Assembly (NCBI RefSeq): GCF_000213175.1
Contig: NW_009799101.1
Span: forward strand, 979,817 to 1,043,816
Direction: 5' to 3'
DNA: 64,000 nucleotides
Source: Neurospora tetrasperma FGSC 2508
Taxonomy: Eukaryota > Ascomycota > Sordariomycetes > Sordariales > Sordariaceae
The notes beneath the pieces were generated by a model, which saw only the letters and a program-made list of their open reading frames with translations, was not told the origin of the DNA and did not search any database. The translations under genes and the position numbers were made by a program. Positions 45,766 through 58,196 of this stretch are shown here, in pieces (within the stretch, counting starts at the first letter, position 1; every line of letters starts with the position of its first letter).

Positions 45766-47674
45766 AGTAAATGTCCACTCTGTTTAAGGCGCAGAGGGAG
45801 CAGCTGACTTCGACTTGGAAAGGACTGAACCCGTTTGTTTTTGAAGGCCAACTGCGCCAGGGGAACCTTTTTATCGAGTTCGAACCCTTGTTCTATAAGC
45901 CTTTGACGCTATCGTTTGGCTTTGGTGGGTGGATTGGTCAGGGCGCCTTCTTTGTCGGTTTCACGTCTGGCGCTTGGGGTCGCAACGAATGCCGCTTGAG
46001 AAACCACAGTGCGATTCGAACTTTGGTGAGAGAAGTATCGACACTTGAGGTTCAAAATGTAAAGTTAAGTACGATGCAGTTATCGTGGGCGGCTCTTGGC
46101 TTTATCTACCAAATGGTGTTCCACGGGCACAACCGGTCATCTGCTTCGTGAATGCATGCGCGCCTGTTTAGTTAGTGCCTATTTCCTGTTTGGACGATGA
46201 CGTCCATTCCTTCACGGGACTGGAGTGAACAAGCGACACCAAAAAGACCCGACGGGAGCCCTCCCATTCTCTTCTGGAGAGTCCCTGCTCTTGGGCGAAT
46301 AATGCGTGCTCCCTCCGGGCTGTGTCCTCCTGCCTCCACTTTTTCGCCATTACATACACAGTAGAATGATCATCCAGGTACCACACGACCTGTCATCTGC
46401 CATAGGGCAGGAATCTCGTGCCCAACAAGAAAAGGTTCATCCCGAATCTCATTTGCGTTTGAAATGGCTTCGGCATCGAACGAAGTCGCCCGCCATCTTG
46501 CGCCACAGATCAATGCATTGACAGAGGATGACTGGAAACTGACCTCGAGGTCAACCGTGCCAAGTTACCTTACAGTCAATGCTGCCTTGTTTCAGTTGTT
46601 AGCTTGGTACCTGGAACGAGACACATTTTAACCCGTCCCGGACGCCGTAATGGTACTTCAAAATGCCTAACTGATACTCAAAAACGCATTATCGACATCT
46701 CATTTGGTACGTCAATCCTAGTATATACGTTCATGCCCCCCATCATTGAAGAAAACATATCAATTTGTTGTGGCAACGCCTGCACAAAGTGACCAGAGGT
46801 CTCGAGCTAACTGACCACCTATCTTGGGTAGGTAACCTTGTACACTATACATGGTGGATTGTGGCTAGAGTGTCCGCTACCTACCTCTACCTCTACAGGT
46901 GGAGAACGGTCCGTCAGTAACGGCCAGCGCATCTACCGGCAGCCGCTCCCTCCAGCCAATCCAAGAGCCAACCTTTGGTCGTCACTCTGTTCCTTCCGTC
47001 GCAAGCACAGCAAAGGCCGCTCCTTATCGTCTCAGCTGATAGGCACCGTGACAGCTCTCCCCTAGGTACCTAGGTACCTCTACCTAACCTGCACCACTGG
47101 TAGGTATCACAGCACCTTAGCTCAAGGCGCAAGAAGCAACGCCCAAGCCCAATCTGCCCCTCTCATCCGACTTCGACCCTACGCTACCGACCGGTCTTGT
47201 GTGCGACTGAAGGCTCCGAACAACACAGGCGAGCTTGGAAGCTTCCCCTCTTCCATCCCCGCAACTACATCCTTGATTCCTCAACACCAGAGGTCTTCTC
47301 GCCAACACACCAATACCACACTACATCGCCTTGGGATCTCCGACTTCGAACGTGGACGCCATTGCGACAACATCACCACGTCACTCCTCCCACACATCGG
47401 AACCGACACCTCCCTGTTCCCCTCCAGACCGTCTACCCAACACACCATCCTCACGGGATCACCGAGACCTACCTACCCGATCATCATCCCGCACTACAAC
47501 CGCACCGCACCGCACCACCTTGCTATTATCGCTGTCGCTACCGCTCGGCCCCCCCGTTCAACTTCGTCCATTAGACGACGGTGTACGACGGCATAGCTTG
47601 AGCTACGCGCCTTGCCTCCTTTTCCGACAATCATATATTCGTGGACATGCTTCGAATGGTTGACACGTCCCAAT
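45766..47674. other. Divergent promoter region, DUF4112 gene and dcp2
   Basis: This 1.9-kb spacer is rich in CCTAGG/GGTACC tracts at 46825-46915 and 47061-47106. A 126-codon ATG frame at 45771-46151 starts right next to the DUF4112 start codon, but its peptide is not convincing. The last 500 nt before dcp2 are C/A/T-rich, like a leader. Confidence 0.5.
47061..47106. repeat. CCTAGGTACC palindromic tract
   Basis: Overlapping CCTAGG and GGTACC palindromes followed by CTACCTAACC and GGTAGGTA. Similar tracts occur at about 5198-5209, 13860-13873, 21950-22040 and 46880-46900, always between genes. Confidence 0.6.
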
Positions 47675-50470
47675 ATGACCGAATCGCAGCTGAAACTCGA
47701 AGACTGTCCGTTCCCTTTCTGTATCTTGGCTATCCTGCCGGGCCTCGAGGCAGTCAACAGCTAATACCTCTGCTTAGGGTTGGACGACCTCTGCGTTCGC
47801 TTCATCATCAACCTCCCCCAAGAGGATCTTAGATCTGTCGAGCGCATTTGCTTCCAAGTTGAAGAGGCACAATGGTTTTACGAAGATTTTATCCGTCCTT
47901 TGGACGACCGCTTACCCCTAATGTCCCTCCGCACCTTTTGCCTGCGCATCTTCGCCCACTGTCCGCTCCTCTCGACCTTCACCGTCGGTGAACATACGCA
48001 GGCCTTCGAACGGTTTCTTCAATACAAAACCCGAATTCCTGTCCGCGGCGCCATCATGCTGAATGAGGCCATGGACCATGCCGTTCTCGTCAAAGGCTGG
48101 AAGAAGAATGCTAATTGGAGCTTTCCCCGAGGCAAAATCAACAAGGACGAGGACGATTTGGACTGCGCTATACGTGAAGTCTATGAAGAAACCGGTTTCG
48201 ATATCAGAGAAGCCGGTCTTGTTCCTAAACCGGAAGATGTCAAGTTCATCGAGATTACTATCAGAAATCAACAGTTACGACTGTACGTGTTTCGCAACGT
48301 CCCTATGGACACAGTCTTCCAGCCCAAAACTAGGAAGGAGATCAGCAAAGTGGAGTGGTATAGGCTCTCTGATCTCCCCGCATTTCGGAAGAAAGGTAAT
48401 CAGCAGCAGGATGCCGCCGCCGCCGCAGCGAATGCCAATAAGTTCTACATGGTAGCTCCGTTTTTGGGGCCGCTGAAGAAGTGGGTGTCCCAGCAGAAGA
48501 AGAAGGATGCGCTCAGGGCTGGTCAGAATCCTCATCTCGCTGCGGCAGCACAGCTGGAGGAACCTCTGACCGAAGATGACATGGGCACCCAAACTGAAAC
48601 GATGGGAGAGGTACCAGCAACTTCATCAAAGGACACTTTGGAGGGAGCTAACCGTGAGCTCCGACGGTTGCTGTCGGTTCAGAGTTCGACCGTCGGTTCG
48701 CAACCGCCAGTGGGCATGCACGCCGCTGCCTCGAATACGGATAAGGGCGGGGCGTTGATGGCACTCTTGAAGAAGAGGGAGGCCGAAGCGCCTCAACAGG
48801 CTCAAGCGACTCGCCATCATGTACCCCATACACCTCTGGACCTGACTTATCAAAACCCTCCAGAGCCGGATACTCCACACCATCACCACATTGCTCAACG
48901 CTTGCCTGTTCCTAACTTCCAGCCTCCGCCTAATTTTCCAGTTCCTCCACAGGCTAACCAGAATCCCAATGCTGGGTATCATAACCAGCCGCAACCGCCT
49001 CTTCCAGGTTATGGCTATGGGCAAGATCAGTACATGAATGTACCACCTTCCCAAAGAAAAGAGCCTGTTCTCCTACACCCGCAGCCTCTGCCGCCGCAGG
49101 TTCAGCAGTCCATGCTTACTAGAGGGATCTTGGGAGTGGCAACACCTAACCTGCCAGACACCACGGGCCAGAGGCATCAGCAGCCTCTCCAAGCCAGTTT
49201 GAAAGCGTTCTTGACTCACAGTAGGCTGGATCCTACGCAAGGGCAGATGGCGCCGAACCCACATCCCCCTCAGCTGACGAATCAGGCAATGTCTCTTCTG
49301 AACGTTTTCAAAGGCGACAGTGTGCATTCTGGCCATGATCGGGGCCTTGGTGTCAATACCCAGGAAAACGTCCACCCTCAAATGGCAGACCAGCCTCGAC
49401 AGCAACCTCCCAGTAGTTGGCAGCATGGGCAACAGCCTAACCCTGCTGGACAATACTATGGACAACATGCGCCTCAGGTCACTCAACCACCTTCGGTGAA
49501 TTCCGTGCCGCATCCTGGACCGGGAGGATTTCCTGCGGGTGCTGCCCCTAGGCCGATTCAGCCTGCGGACTCGCATCGAAATGCCTTGTTGGACATCTTC
49601 AAGAAAACAGGACCGGCCTCGCCATCCGGTAGCGATATGGCACCCAAGTTACACACTGCAGGCCGGCCTGACTTGGCCACCAGGCCAGATTCCGCCAGTC
49701 AATATAATGTCGGACCATCTACTCAGGGGCCAGGTTGCACGGCAGGTGCCAGCACAGAAGCCGCTCCTACTAACGCAGAGCACACCCTACCGTATAGACC
49801 TCAGATCCTGGCTCGGCCTAAAGCTCAAGAAGCTCAGGAGCTCACGCCTGCGCAGCTGCGCAGTTACGCTGTTCCTGCAAGCACTGTTTTGCAAGATCTT
49901 AAGAACCAAGTCTATCCCAACTTGCCATCTGCCAAGGACCGTCTGCTCAGACAACAGGCCGAGGCCAGGGCCAATAAGTCGCCCGTAGCCAATCTTGCCG
50001 CTACCGCAGGCCAGCCATACAACCAGGATCGGTCTCCTCAGGCCGCCCACGTTGCGCCGTCGTTTCAGCAATACCAGAACCAAGCTTCGCAGGTGCCCAA
50101 TGTGCTCCAGCAATATCAACAGCGCCACGGGGGTGATAGTCCCAACCCCGAGCAGGTCAACAAGTTGCTCTCGCTTTTTGGCAAGCATCAGCCATCTCCT
50201 CCAGTGAGCTTCTCGCAGCCTTCGCCGGCGGGATCAATGGGGTCGAGGCATGTTGAGGAGAAGTTGAAGATGAAGGAGCCCGTTATGTTGGCACAGGCGA
50301 GGTCTAGGGTACCCTCGTTTGCTTCGACGAGCGGTGGGGAGCTCGCTGTTCCTCAAGGCCATGATCAGGGTAGCAGGCCCACTTCGAGTGGCGGTAGTCA
50401 AACGCCTATTTCGCCGACTGATCGCAACTTTTTGCTGTCGTACTTGAAAAGCATTCCGGGTCCTCGTTAG
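47675..50470 (+). CDS. dcp2: mRNA-decapping enzyme Dcp2
   Basis: Nudix hydrolase that removes the m7G cap and commits mRNAs to 5'-3' decay in P-bodies with Dcp1. Two exons, 47675-47705 and 47778-50470, encode 907 residues. The N-terminal helical regulatory domain (about 8-94) contains DDLCVRFIINLP and the EEAQWFYEDF motif that binds Dcp1. The Nudix domain follows (about 96-245). Its Nudix box, residues 129-151, starts GKINKDEDD and ends in REVYEETGF, with every catalytic Glu present. Box B follows. From about 260 on, the protein is Pro/Gln/His-rich and disordered, with scattered Leu-rich helical motifs (LLNVF, ALLDIFK, KLLSLFGK, FLLSYLK) that fit binding sites for decapping activators such as Edc3 and Pat1. 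The splice joins Glu-Asp-Trp. An upstream out-of-frame ATG lies at 47647. Confidence 0.96.
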
Positions 50471-51157
50471 CGTTGAACACCGAGTATCGGGGAGGAGGGG
50501 GTGATCTATTTTCTAGCAGTGTTGTCTTGGGTTAGTGGACTGATGTAGGGGTTAGTTAGTGAAGGGAATCCTGCTATGCAGTTGTCGCAGCGCCTCTATG
50601 GATAATTATGTGGTGAAGGAGGTTAACTGTTACATACTGACTTGCTTAGTCGATCACTGGTGGGATGGGGATGGTCGTCCATTCACTTCTGGTTTATTCC
50701 TCTGACTCGCCAAAAAACAAGCAAGCGATCAAGTGATTCTCTCGTTAATAATGGTTGAATCAAAGCTAGCGTTACTTTCATTGTAATCATAGTATGATTG
50801 TGTATCGTACCCGGACGACGAGTAAGACTCTTTGCATTCACCTTAAGAGATCATTCACATTGTTCACTCCCCGCTTAAGTGCTGGCAACCGTGTTGACTT
50901 GGGCCAGCATTATCTTACTTCTGAAGCGATGATGATTACTTGCAGTTTCATACAACTGTGGTCAGGACACTCTGTATTTGATAACGTGGTGATGGGTTCA
51001 AGGAAAAGCATGCGGGAGACAATGTCCATATCATTCATCTCATGGACAACAAAAACACCAAGACGAGGTTGTCTCGTGAACGTCGACAACACCGAGATCA
51101 AACTGGCAGCTCACCCCTGAATCATCTACAACATCTGATTGGTCAGAGGCGCATTCA

Positions 51158-51164
51158 GGCTAAA
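51158..51164 (+). promoter_or_regulatory. XLR-1/XlnR-type site GGCTAAA
   Basis: An exact match to the GGCTAAA consensus of the xylanolytic activator XlnR/XLR-1 lies about 460 bp upstream of the xylulokinase start codon. The gene downstream is a known class of target for this activator, which supports function. A 7-nt match alone is weak. Confidence 0.45.
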
Positions 51165-51272
51165 TAGGAGAGCGCGCCAGTCCGCTACGGCTCGCAGCGC
51201 ATCACGCGGCTTGCTGCCCCTCCACCATTCCCCTGACACAGCTAGGATACGCTGGCGTCTGGACCGCTGATG

Positions 51273-51334
51273 CCCCGCTATACCCGCCATGGGGATGTTC
51301 ATACCGGGGTGCTAATCCCTATACGTCACCCCAC
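51273..51334. promoter_or_regulatory. Cluster of CreA/CRE-1-type SYGGRG sites
   Basis: Three matches fall within 62 bp: CCCCGC at 51273-51278 (minus), CCGGGG at 51304-51309 and CCCCAC at 51329-51334 (minus). They lie between the GGCTAAA site and the start codon, as expected for carbon catabolite repression of pentose catabolism. The motif is short and degenerate, so chance is possible. Confidence 0.35.
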
Positions 51335-51625
51335 TGGAATGGACGTTCAAGGTTCTTCCGGATGAAGTGACAGTCGATTGCTAAACTTATTTACGACACT
51401 CCTCAACATTTTGATCCATTGGGTTCTTGACTTCCTTTGTGACTCTTCATCTACTCTTTCTGAACCTTTCCTGTCTTTCATCTGTACCGTTTTGAGTTTT
51501 TGAAGCCAGCGAGTGATATCCCAAAGAGCTCTTGCGCAGTATCGCCATATTTGTCGTCGAGCTCTCCTCGACTCATAAAAGATTGAATTCATCGACAACG
51601 TATAATTTACACGCAGAAATCCACA

Positions 51626-53568
51626 ATGTCTGAGGGACCTCTTTACCTTGGGTTTGACTTGTCAACTCAGCAGCTAAAAGGTTGGTTCAAGCACACAAAG
51701 CACGCTTCGTTCGTTCACTTACACCGAGCTCAAACTAATAACCTTCTTCTCACACAGCAATCGTAATCCAGTCCGACCTCTCCGTTGTTTCCTCCGCTAA
51801 GGTTGACTTCGACGGCGACTTCGGCGCCAAATATGGCATCAAGAAGGGTGTCCAAGTAAACAAAGTCGATGGTGAGGTTTTTGCGCCCGTTGCCATGTGG
51901 CTTGAGGCCCTCGACCTCGTCCTCCAACGCCTTCAGGAGGCCAAGACCCCTCTCAACCGCATCCGTGGTATCAGTGGTTCTTGCCAACAACATGGCAGTG
52001 TGTACTGGAGCCGAGAGGCTGAGAAGCTTCTCGCAGAGCTACAAGCGGATAAGCAGAGGGGGGATCTGGTGGATCAGTTGAAGGGATCCTTCTCCCATCC
52101 TTATGCGCCCAACTGGCAGGACCACAGCACGCAGGCTGAGTGTGATAAGTTTGATGAGGCTCTTGGGACAGCGGAGAGGTTGGCCCACGCTACGGGAAGT
52201 GCGGCACATCATGTGAGTCATTTACTTCCCCTTTTCCTCACATTTTGAGAGAAGGGTAAACAGACCGATGGACCGACCGGAAAGACTGACAAGAGCACCA
52301 CATAGCGCTTCACTGGCCCTCAAATAATGCGCCTCCGCCGCAAGCTCCCCGACATGTACGCCTCCACCTCGCGCATCTCCCTTGTCTCTTCCTTCCTCGC
52401 GTCTCTCTTCATCGGCTCCGTGGCGCCCATGGACATCTCCGACGTCTGCGGCATGAATCTCTGGGACATTCCCAGCAACACTTGGTCCGAGACTCTCCTC
52501 GCCCTGGCCGCCGGTGGCTCTACCGAAGGCGCCGCCGACCTCAAGGCCAAGCTAGGCGAAGTCCGTCTCGACGGCGGCGGCAGCATGGGCAAGATCAGTC
52601 CTTACTTCGTTGGCAAGTACGGCTTCTCCTCGGACTGCGAGATCGCGCCCTTCACTGGCGACAACCCGGCCACGATCCTCGCCCTCCCGCTCCGCCCGCT
52701 CGACGCTATTGTGTCTCTAGGAACCTCCACCACTTTCCTGATGATCACGCCCGTCTACAAGCCTGACCCATCTTACCACTTCTTCAACCACCCGACCACC
52801 CCGGGCCAGTACATGTTCATGCTCTGCTACAAGAACGGCGGTCTGGCCCGCGAGAAGGTCCGGGACTCTCTTCCCGCCCCATCCAACAGCTCCGCAGACC
52901 CCTGGGAGACCTTCAACCAACACGCCCTCTCCACCCCTCCGTTGGACGTCTCCTCACCAGCAACCGACAAAGCCAAACTGGGCCTTTACTTTTACCTCCC
53001 CGAAATCGTCCCCAACATCTCAGCCGGCACCTGGCGGTACGAGTGCTCCGCCACCGACGGCTCCGATCTCCAACCAGTCAGCCAGCCTTGGCCCGTGGAA
53101 AAGGATGCGCGCATCATCGTCGAGTCACAAGCGCTTTCCATGCGTCTGCGCTCTCAGAACCTTGTTTCCACGCCCCCCTCCACCCCCTCTGGAACGTCGT
53201 CGTCGTCCTCTTCTTCGGCACTACCGGCCCAACCCCGCCGCATCTATCTCGTTGGAGGCGGCTCTCTGAACCCGGCCATTGCACGCATCATGGGCGACGT
53301 GCTAGGTGGCGTGGATGGGGTGTACAAGCTCGACGTGGGCGGTAATGCGTGTGCACTGGGAGGAGCGTATAAAGCCGTTTGGGCGTTTGAGAGAAGGGAT
53401 GAGACGGAGACGTTTGATGAGCTGATTGGCAAGAGGTGGAAGGAGGAAGGGGCGATACGGAAGGTGGATGAGGGGTATAAGAGGGGGGTGTTTGAGGGGT
53501 ATGGGAATGTGTTGGGGGCATTTGGGGAGATGGAGGGGAAGGTTTTGGAGGTGGCGAGGAATAAGTAA
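51626..53568 (+). CDS. XKS1: D-xylulose kinase
   Basis: Cytosolic FGGY-family kinase that converts D-xylulose to D-xylulose 5-phosphate, the last step that feeds D-xylose and L-arabinose into the pentose phosphate pathway. Three exons, 51626-51680, 51758-52212 and 52306-53568, encode 590 residues, normal for fungal enzymes. The N-terminal nucleotide-binding motif is [28 protein letters not shown] follows. [14 protein letters not shown] and [23 protein letters not shown] are typical. [13 protein letters not shown] is the second phosphate loop. [22 protein letters not shown] and [16 protein letters not shown] form the C-terminal FGGY half. A Ser-rich loop (about 478-500) is an insertion. The promoter holds XLR-1- and CRE-1-type sites. 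Confidence 0.96.
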
Positions 53569-54433
53569 GGGTGGTATTACTGATGGTTTAGATGAGGTGG
53601 GATGACCGAAATCTGTCGTCTGTAACTGTGAGATAACAATGGCTTAGACAAGAGATTCTAGAGGTTGGTTGTAGAGGACTCGGATTGCGCTCTTCACTTT
53701 GCACGATCCTTTTGATATTGTCAAAATATACATAACCTCTAGAAGAATAGGGATTTATACTTGGACTCAGCTCGAAAGTTTCCAACAACTCTATGCTTCT
53801 GTTCTTCACTTGCCAGAGAAGAGTGATTGTGATGATCAAACCAAACGTCCCCAGCCGAGCTCCCGGGGCTAAAGTGGCTGCTTTTGTTTACATTACCCCT
53901 GAATCAACGCTAACAACTGAACACTGCTGGTACTGGAATGGCCAAAAAGTAAAACATAAGTCACATATTATCCTCACCAAAAAGCGTTGGATAACAATAT
54001 CACTGTAGGAGGACGTTCTGACAAGGAAGCCTTCTGATTAGGTATGATCTCGAAGAGGTCAGAGATGGTTTCCCCGTTCTTGGGAGCAGAATTCCGAAAG
54101 ACTACCTGCCTGACTGGAACGGACGACCTGACACGGTGATTACTTCCCTGATACAAATTGTTAGTGGAAGCCACGTAATCATATGCTGCAGGCCGCACTT
54201 TCCTATCAGATATCATCTCGATCATCTAGAAAGAACCGAAACGACAAACGACCACTTGGGGATCGCCAAGCACTTGGGAGAAGTGGAAGGTACCGACGAC
54301 TAGGTAGCCTGATTATCTTCGACGTCACCTCATTTTCAAACGCGCCCGCCACCACCGAACCCAACCTTACTCCGTCCTCCACTCACAATTTTGATCCAAA
54401 CAACAATGTGATAGAAAAAAACTTATTGCTGAG
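53569..54433. other. Intergenic region upstream of the hydrolase gene
   Basis: This 0.87-kb spacer holds the xylulokinase 3' UTR and the promoter and leader of the hydrolase gene. No ORF is supported. Confidence 0.5.
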
Positions 54434-56026
54434 ATGTTGGTAAGTCTCCAGTCAAATTTCGTAACGGATGAATCAACAATATGCTAACTGATCATTTTGT
54501 AGCGCACCACTTTTGGAGGAATCCGCAACCTAATCGGGCGTCTCGTCCACGGCATGCCCGGGCACCGCCGGACTCGCGACAACGGCGGCGGCGGCATGAT
54601 CCTCGGACCAGTATCCTACCTCGACTGTATCGTCTTTTGCATCTTCCTTGCTCCGCAGCTTATTTGGAATGTCGGTCTGCTACCGACCATCAAGTGCATT
54701 CTGGAAGCGCTGCCGTTTGTTTGTACGTTCTCCACCTTTTGCCTTTCTTAGGTACACGTATAACGAGCAGTAATTTGTCAGTAATTTGTGTGTGTGTGTG
54801 TGTTAAGCTGCTAACAGCGGATGTGGCGAACGTAGTGTTCAAAATCCCTATCCAGTTCATCTATGAAAGATGGCTCAGCTCTTCTGACAAGTCACCGTTT
54901 GTTCGGAAGGCGTCGCCGTTTGAGGACTTTGTCATTCGATGTGTGCGGTACGCCTTTGCGAATATCCCGCCGAAGATTGGACGGGTGTTTTTCTCCAAGC
55001 GGGTGGCGCTGCCGTTTTTGAAGTTCCGCATGTTAAGACATGGGTATTTGAGGAGTCCTATGCATTGGAGGGAACATGTCACCGTAAGTGCGATGCTGTT
55101 TGATGAGGTCGTGGATGGCGCTGACGAGGGAGAATAGGCGAATTTTAGAGGTATATGGGTCATAAAAGATCCGCTGGCTACGCCGGACTTTGTTTTGTAT
55201 TATGCCCACGGTAAGCTAAACGATCTTCCCGGTCTAAAACGATGTACTTGGCTGATTTTGGATAGGCGGCGGTTTCTCATTGGGCTCGGCCTACTTCTAC
55301 CTTGAGTTTCTTCTGAGCTGGGCATCGGTGTTGTCTTCGTCCGGGTTTAAGAACCCCGCCATCTTCGCGCTGGACTATACACTCGTTCCTGATGCTTCAT
55401 ACCCTACTCAAATCCAAGAGGCGATCGAGGGATACAGATACGTTCTCAAGGTGGCACGCGACCCAGCCATCGTATGCGTCAGCGGTGACTCAGCAGGCGC
55501 AACACTGATTTTGAGCCTCTTGCTGCATCTCAGCTGCAAGGACGCCAGCGCAAAGAGGTATGGAGTGGGCCTGCCAATGCCAGGTCTGGCCGTCTTGATC
55601 TCACCGTGGACGACTCTTGTATCCTCACGACACACCAACACGACAAGCGATTATCTAAACGCCGAGCAGCTGAGTACGTACGGAAAGCAGTTCGCCGGCA
55701 ACAAAATCAAGTGGAGTGATCCGCTGGTATCGCCGGGATGCTGCCATGACGCGGCGTGGTGGAGGCGGGCAAGCCCGTCAAATGGTATCTTTATTACATA
55801 TGGGGAGGAGGAGGTATTCTCACCTGAGATTCATGATCTGATCGCGAGGCTCAACGAAGCAGGCTTGCGGGTTGGGAGCGAAGTTGAGCCAGGCGGCATC
55901 CACGCGTGGCCGGTGGCATCGCTGTTTCTCTCAACTGCCCGCGAAAAGAGGTTGAAGGGGGTGAATGGCCTAACGATGGAAATTAGAAAACGGCTCTCTA
56001 CTTCGGATGCGGCGAAACCAAGGTGA
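54434..56026 (+). CDS. Alpha/beta hydrolase (HSL/Say1-type esterase)
   Basis: Five exons (54434-54439, 54503-54722, 54818-55083, 55138-55210, 55266-56026) encode 441 residues. The first coding exon is only ATG TTG. A hydrophobic segment near residues 30-70 (MILGPVSYLDCIVFCIFLAP) should anchor it in a membrane, probably the ER. The catalytic domain has the oxyanion motif HGGGF (H189), the nucleophile elbow GDSAGA (Ser265), ALDYTLVPDASYP, and the catalytic His in GGIHAWPV. The acid residue is likely in GEEEVFSPEI. HGGG and a membrane anchor match the hormone-sensitive-lipase group, which includes the yeast sterol deacetylase Say1. The exact substrate is not visible. A (GT)n run in intron 2 (about 54786-54803) is notable but ordinary. 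Confidence 0.85.
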
Positions 56027-58196
56027 AGGCAAGTAGATGTTATTTTGTCAGATTAGATCAAGTTTTTGTTTGCCGTCATCGACATGCGGCGAAGATGACC
56101 CCTCAGTCCTGGTTGGGGCTCGGTTTCTTCAACGCCGTGTTCTTGGTCTCTGGAAAATCAAGGTGCTCTTGAGTATCATCATGCAAATGAGAGGTATGTG
56201 TTCAGCCCATATGTGCGCCGGTGCAGACATGTTCGGGATTGTGCTGCTGCTGAGATCTTACATTTTGCATACTTGGTCTAGCAGCTCCGTAAACAAAGCG
56301 AAGTTGGTCATGATGCCCTTTATGAATCGCGTGATGCCGAAGCGAGGTTACAGATCCGTTCGTTGTAGTGAAAGGCAGCGTCCATGATCAACTCATTGAT
56401 TCCCAAGTGCTGAAATGAGAAACGACCGGGTGCCAGCCTCATAATACATGAACAACCGGGTCGTGTAGCTGTATACCTCTCTGGAAAAGGTTGGGGTTGC
56501 TGGGTTTGATGTCCTCAAGGCGAAGAGGGCGACGGGAATTGACGAAAAGAAAGTGGACTGGAAGACGTGCGATGCAACAGAAATGGAGCTGAACTCCCTG
56601 TGCCTAAAACGCACAGATGATTGGAAAAAGTGACCGAGACTTTCGTTGTGAACTTGGAAAATCGAAGATCGTGCGCCGCACTAGTACACAGTACTTATAC
56701 ACTACGCTAGAGAAGTTGAGAGGCGCTTGAGGCGGTACGACCCATAGAGCACATCATGTTGACCAATCAATGATTAGAATGAGCTAACCATAAAGCCCCC
56801 TGTAATCAACCATGCGAAGGAAGGAGCAGGCCATGGCGTGCATATAAACGGGCAGGTCTCTCCGCCGTAGAGAGAGCGTCATGGTCAAGTGAAGTTCCGC
56901 TTTCAGCTGACAGCACCTCACCTCAAACCCTTCACCTTACAAGTTGCCAACCTCCAACCCTGAGACTTACATACCTCAGCTCGAGCCTTGAATAACCGGC
57001 CTGTGTTGCCAGTCATCCGACAACACCGTGGATTCGATTTTCGCTTCAGACGGTCAGCATCCCCATTTTCTCTTTCACCTTCCGGTCTATCACCAGTGTC
57101 ATTTTTTTGTTTGTCGTCATCACCTACACCACACACTACGAGTCGACTTCTACCCCGCTCACTCTCCTTTTGCCCCCATCCGTTCCCAAGTCTACCAAGA
57201 GGTACCCGCTGCGGTTCGATGTACCGGACTGGTACCTGAAAGGGCCGAGAGCTCGTGTGAATGCTCTCCACCTTCAACGACCGGACTGGGCCCATTCTCG
57301 CTCGTGGTTATGTTGCGACCTCCAGACAGCAGGGCAGCACAACGGACGGCAAAGACTCTATCTACCAGCCTTGCTATCCTTTGTCAGAAGAAGCCCAAGT
57401 TACCAGTTCCTCCTAACATGCCTGTCTGTTGTTCTCGTACGAGGTTGTACCACGATGCACTTTTCTAGTCTGTCTGGTACATGTCCGCTGTGAGGCCATC
57501 TCTGGTCTTCGCTTCCACGAACAAGCCTTCTTCCGTCCGTTCATCGCCCTAGCTCTTCTCGTTCAAATCTTCTTGACTACATTGCAGCATTTTCGATGCC
57601 ATGTGGAAAACTGGAGAGTGGTATTCTTTCAAAGCTGCATATAGCCCCGCATCATCTCAGTCAGCCAAACACTCCCCCTTCAGGCTCCCGTCGATCATCC
57701 CATCCAACCCTCTCAAGTGGAGGTTTCGCCATTGTTTCCATCCATCCAACCGCCACGAAATCCATGAGTACACAAACAACGACATGAGATTAACTTTTGG
57801 TGACTGCTTTATAGATCCAGCCAAAGCTTTGTTGGCATTATTAACCAGCTGTTGTTTGCTCCATCTTCGGATTGAGTGAAGGCGTCCACACCCAAGAGGT
57901 TCTCCTGCCCCACCAGTACTCGCAAGGTACTTACAACAAAGGGAGGAAGGCGCTCGGGGTACAAAAATAAGAGCAAGACAGAAGGGGAGGTACGAACCAA
58001 CCAAAGTGCCCATTCCATTATAAGTCGCGACGAGGGACGGCGGCACGGCACGAAAGCAGTGTGATTCACTTTCCCATTCACTCTACGTTCCCTTCACAGA
58101 AGCTGCCCAGCCAATCTTTTAAGGGTTTTTTTTTTTTTTTTTTTTTTGGTGCTTTATTCGAACGAACGCAACCACACAATCACAATCAGCCAAATC
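56027..58196. other. Intergenic region upstream of NC2-alpha
   Basis: This 2.2-kb spacer has a C/T-rich stretch from about 56.9 to 57.8 kb that looks like leader sequence and carries chance frames of up to 146 codons. It ends with a run of 22 T (58126-58147) about 50 nt before the start codon. No gene is supported. Confidence 0.5.
58126..58147 (+). repeat. Poly(T) tract, 22 nt
   Basis: A homopolymer run lies about 50 nt upstream of the NC2-alpha start codon. If it is in the promoter it would act as a nucleosome-excluding poly(dA:dT) tract. If transcribed it gives a U-rich leader. Confidence 0.8.

Larger units (their letters stand above)
50471..51625. other. Intergenic region with the xylulokinase promoter
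   Basis: This 1.15-kb spacer contains the dcp2 3' UTR and the xylulokinase promoter. The right half carries a GGCTAAA site and three SYGGRG sites, listed separately. No gene is supported. Confidence 0.55.

Noticed and set aside
45771-46151. 126-codon plus-strand ORF beside the DUF4112 start codon
   Set aside because: It is only 5 nt from the start codon of the divergent gene, leaving no room for two promoters, and the peptide has no recognisable features.
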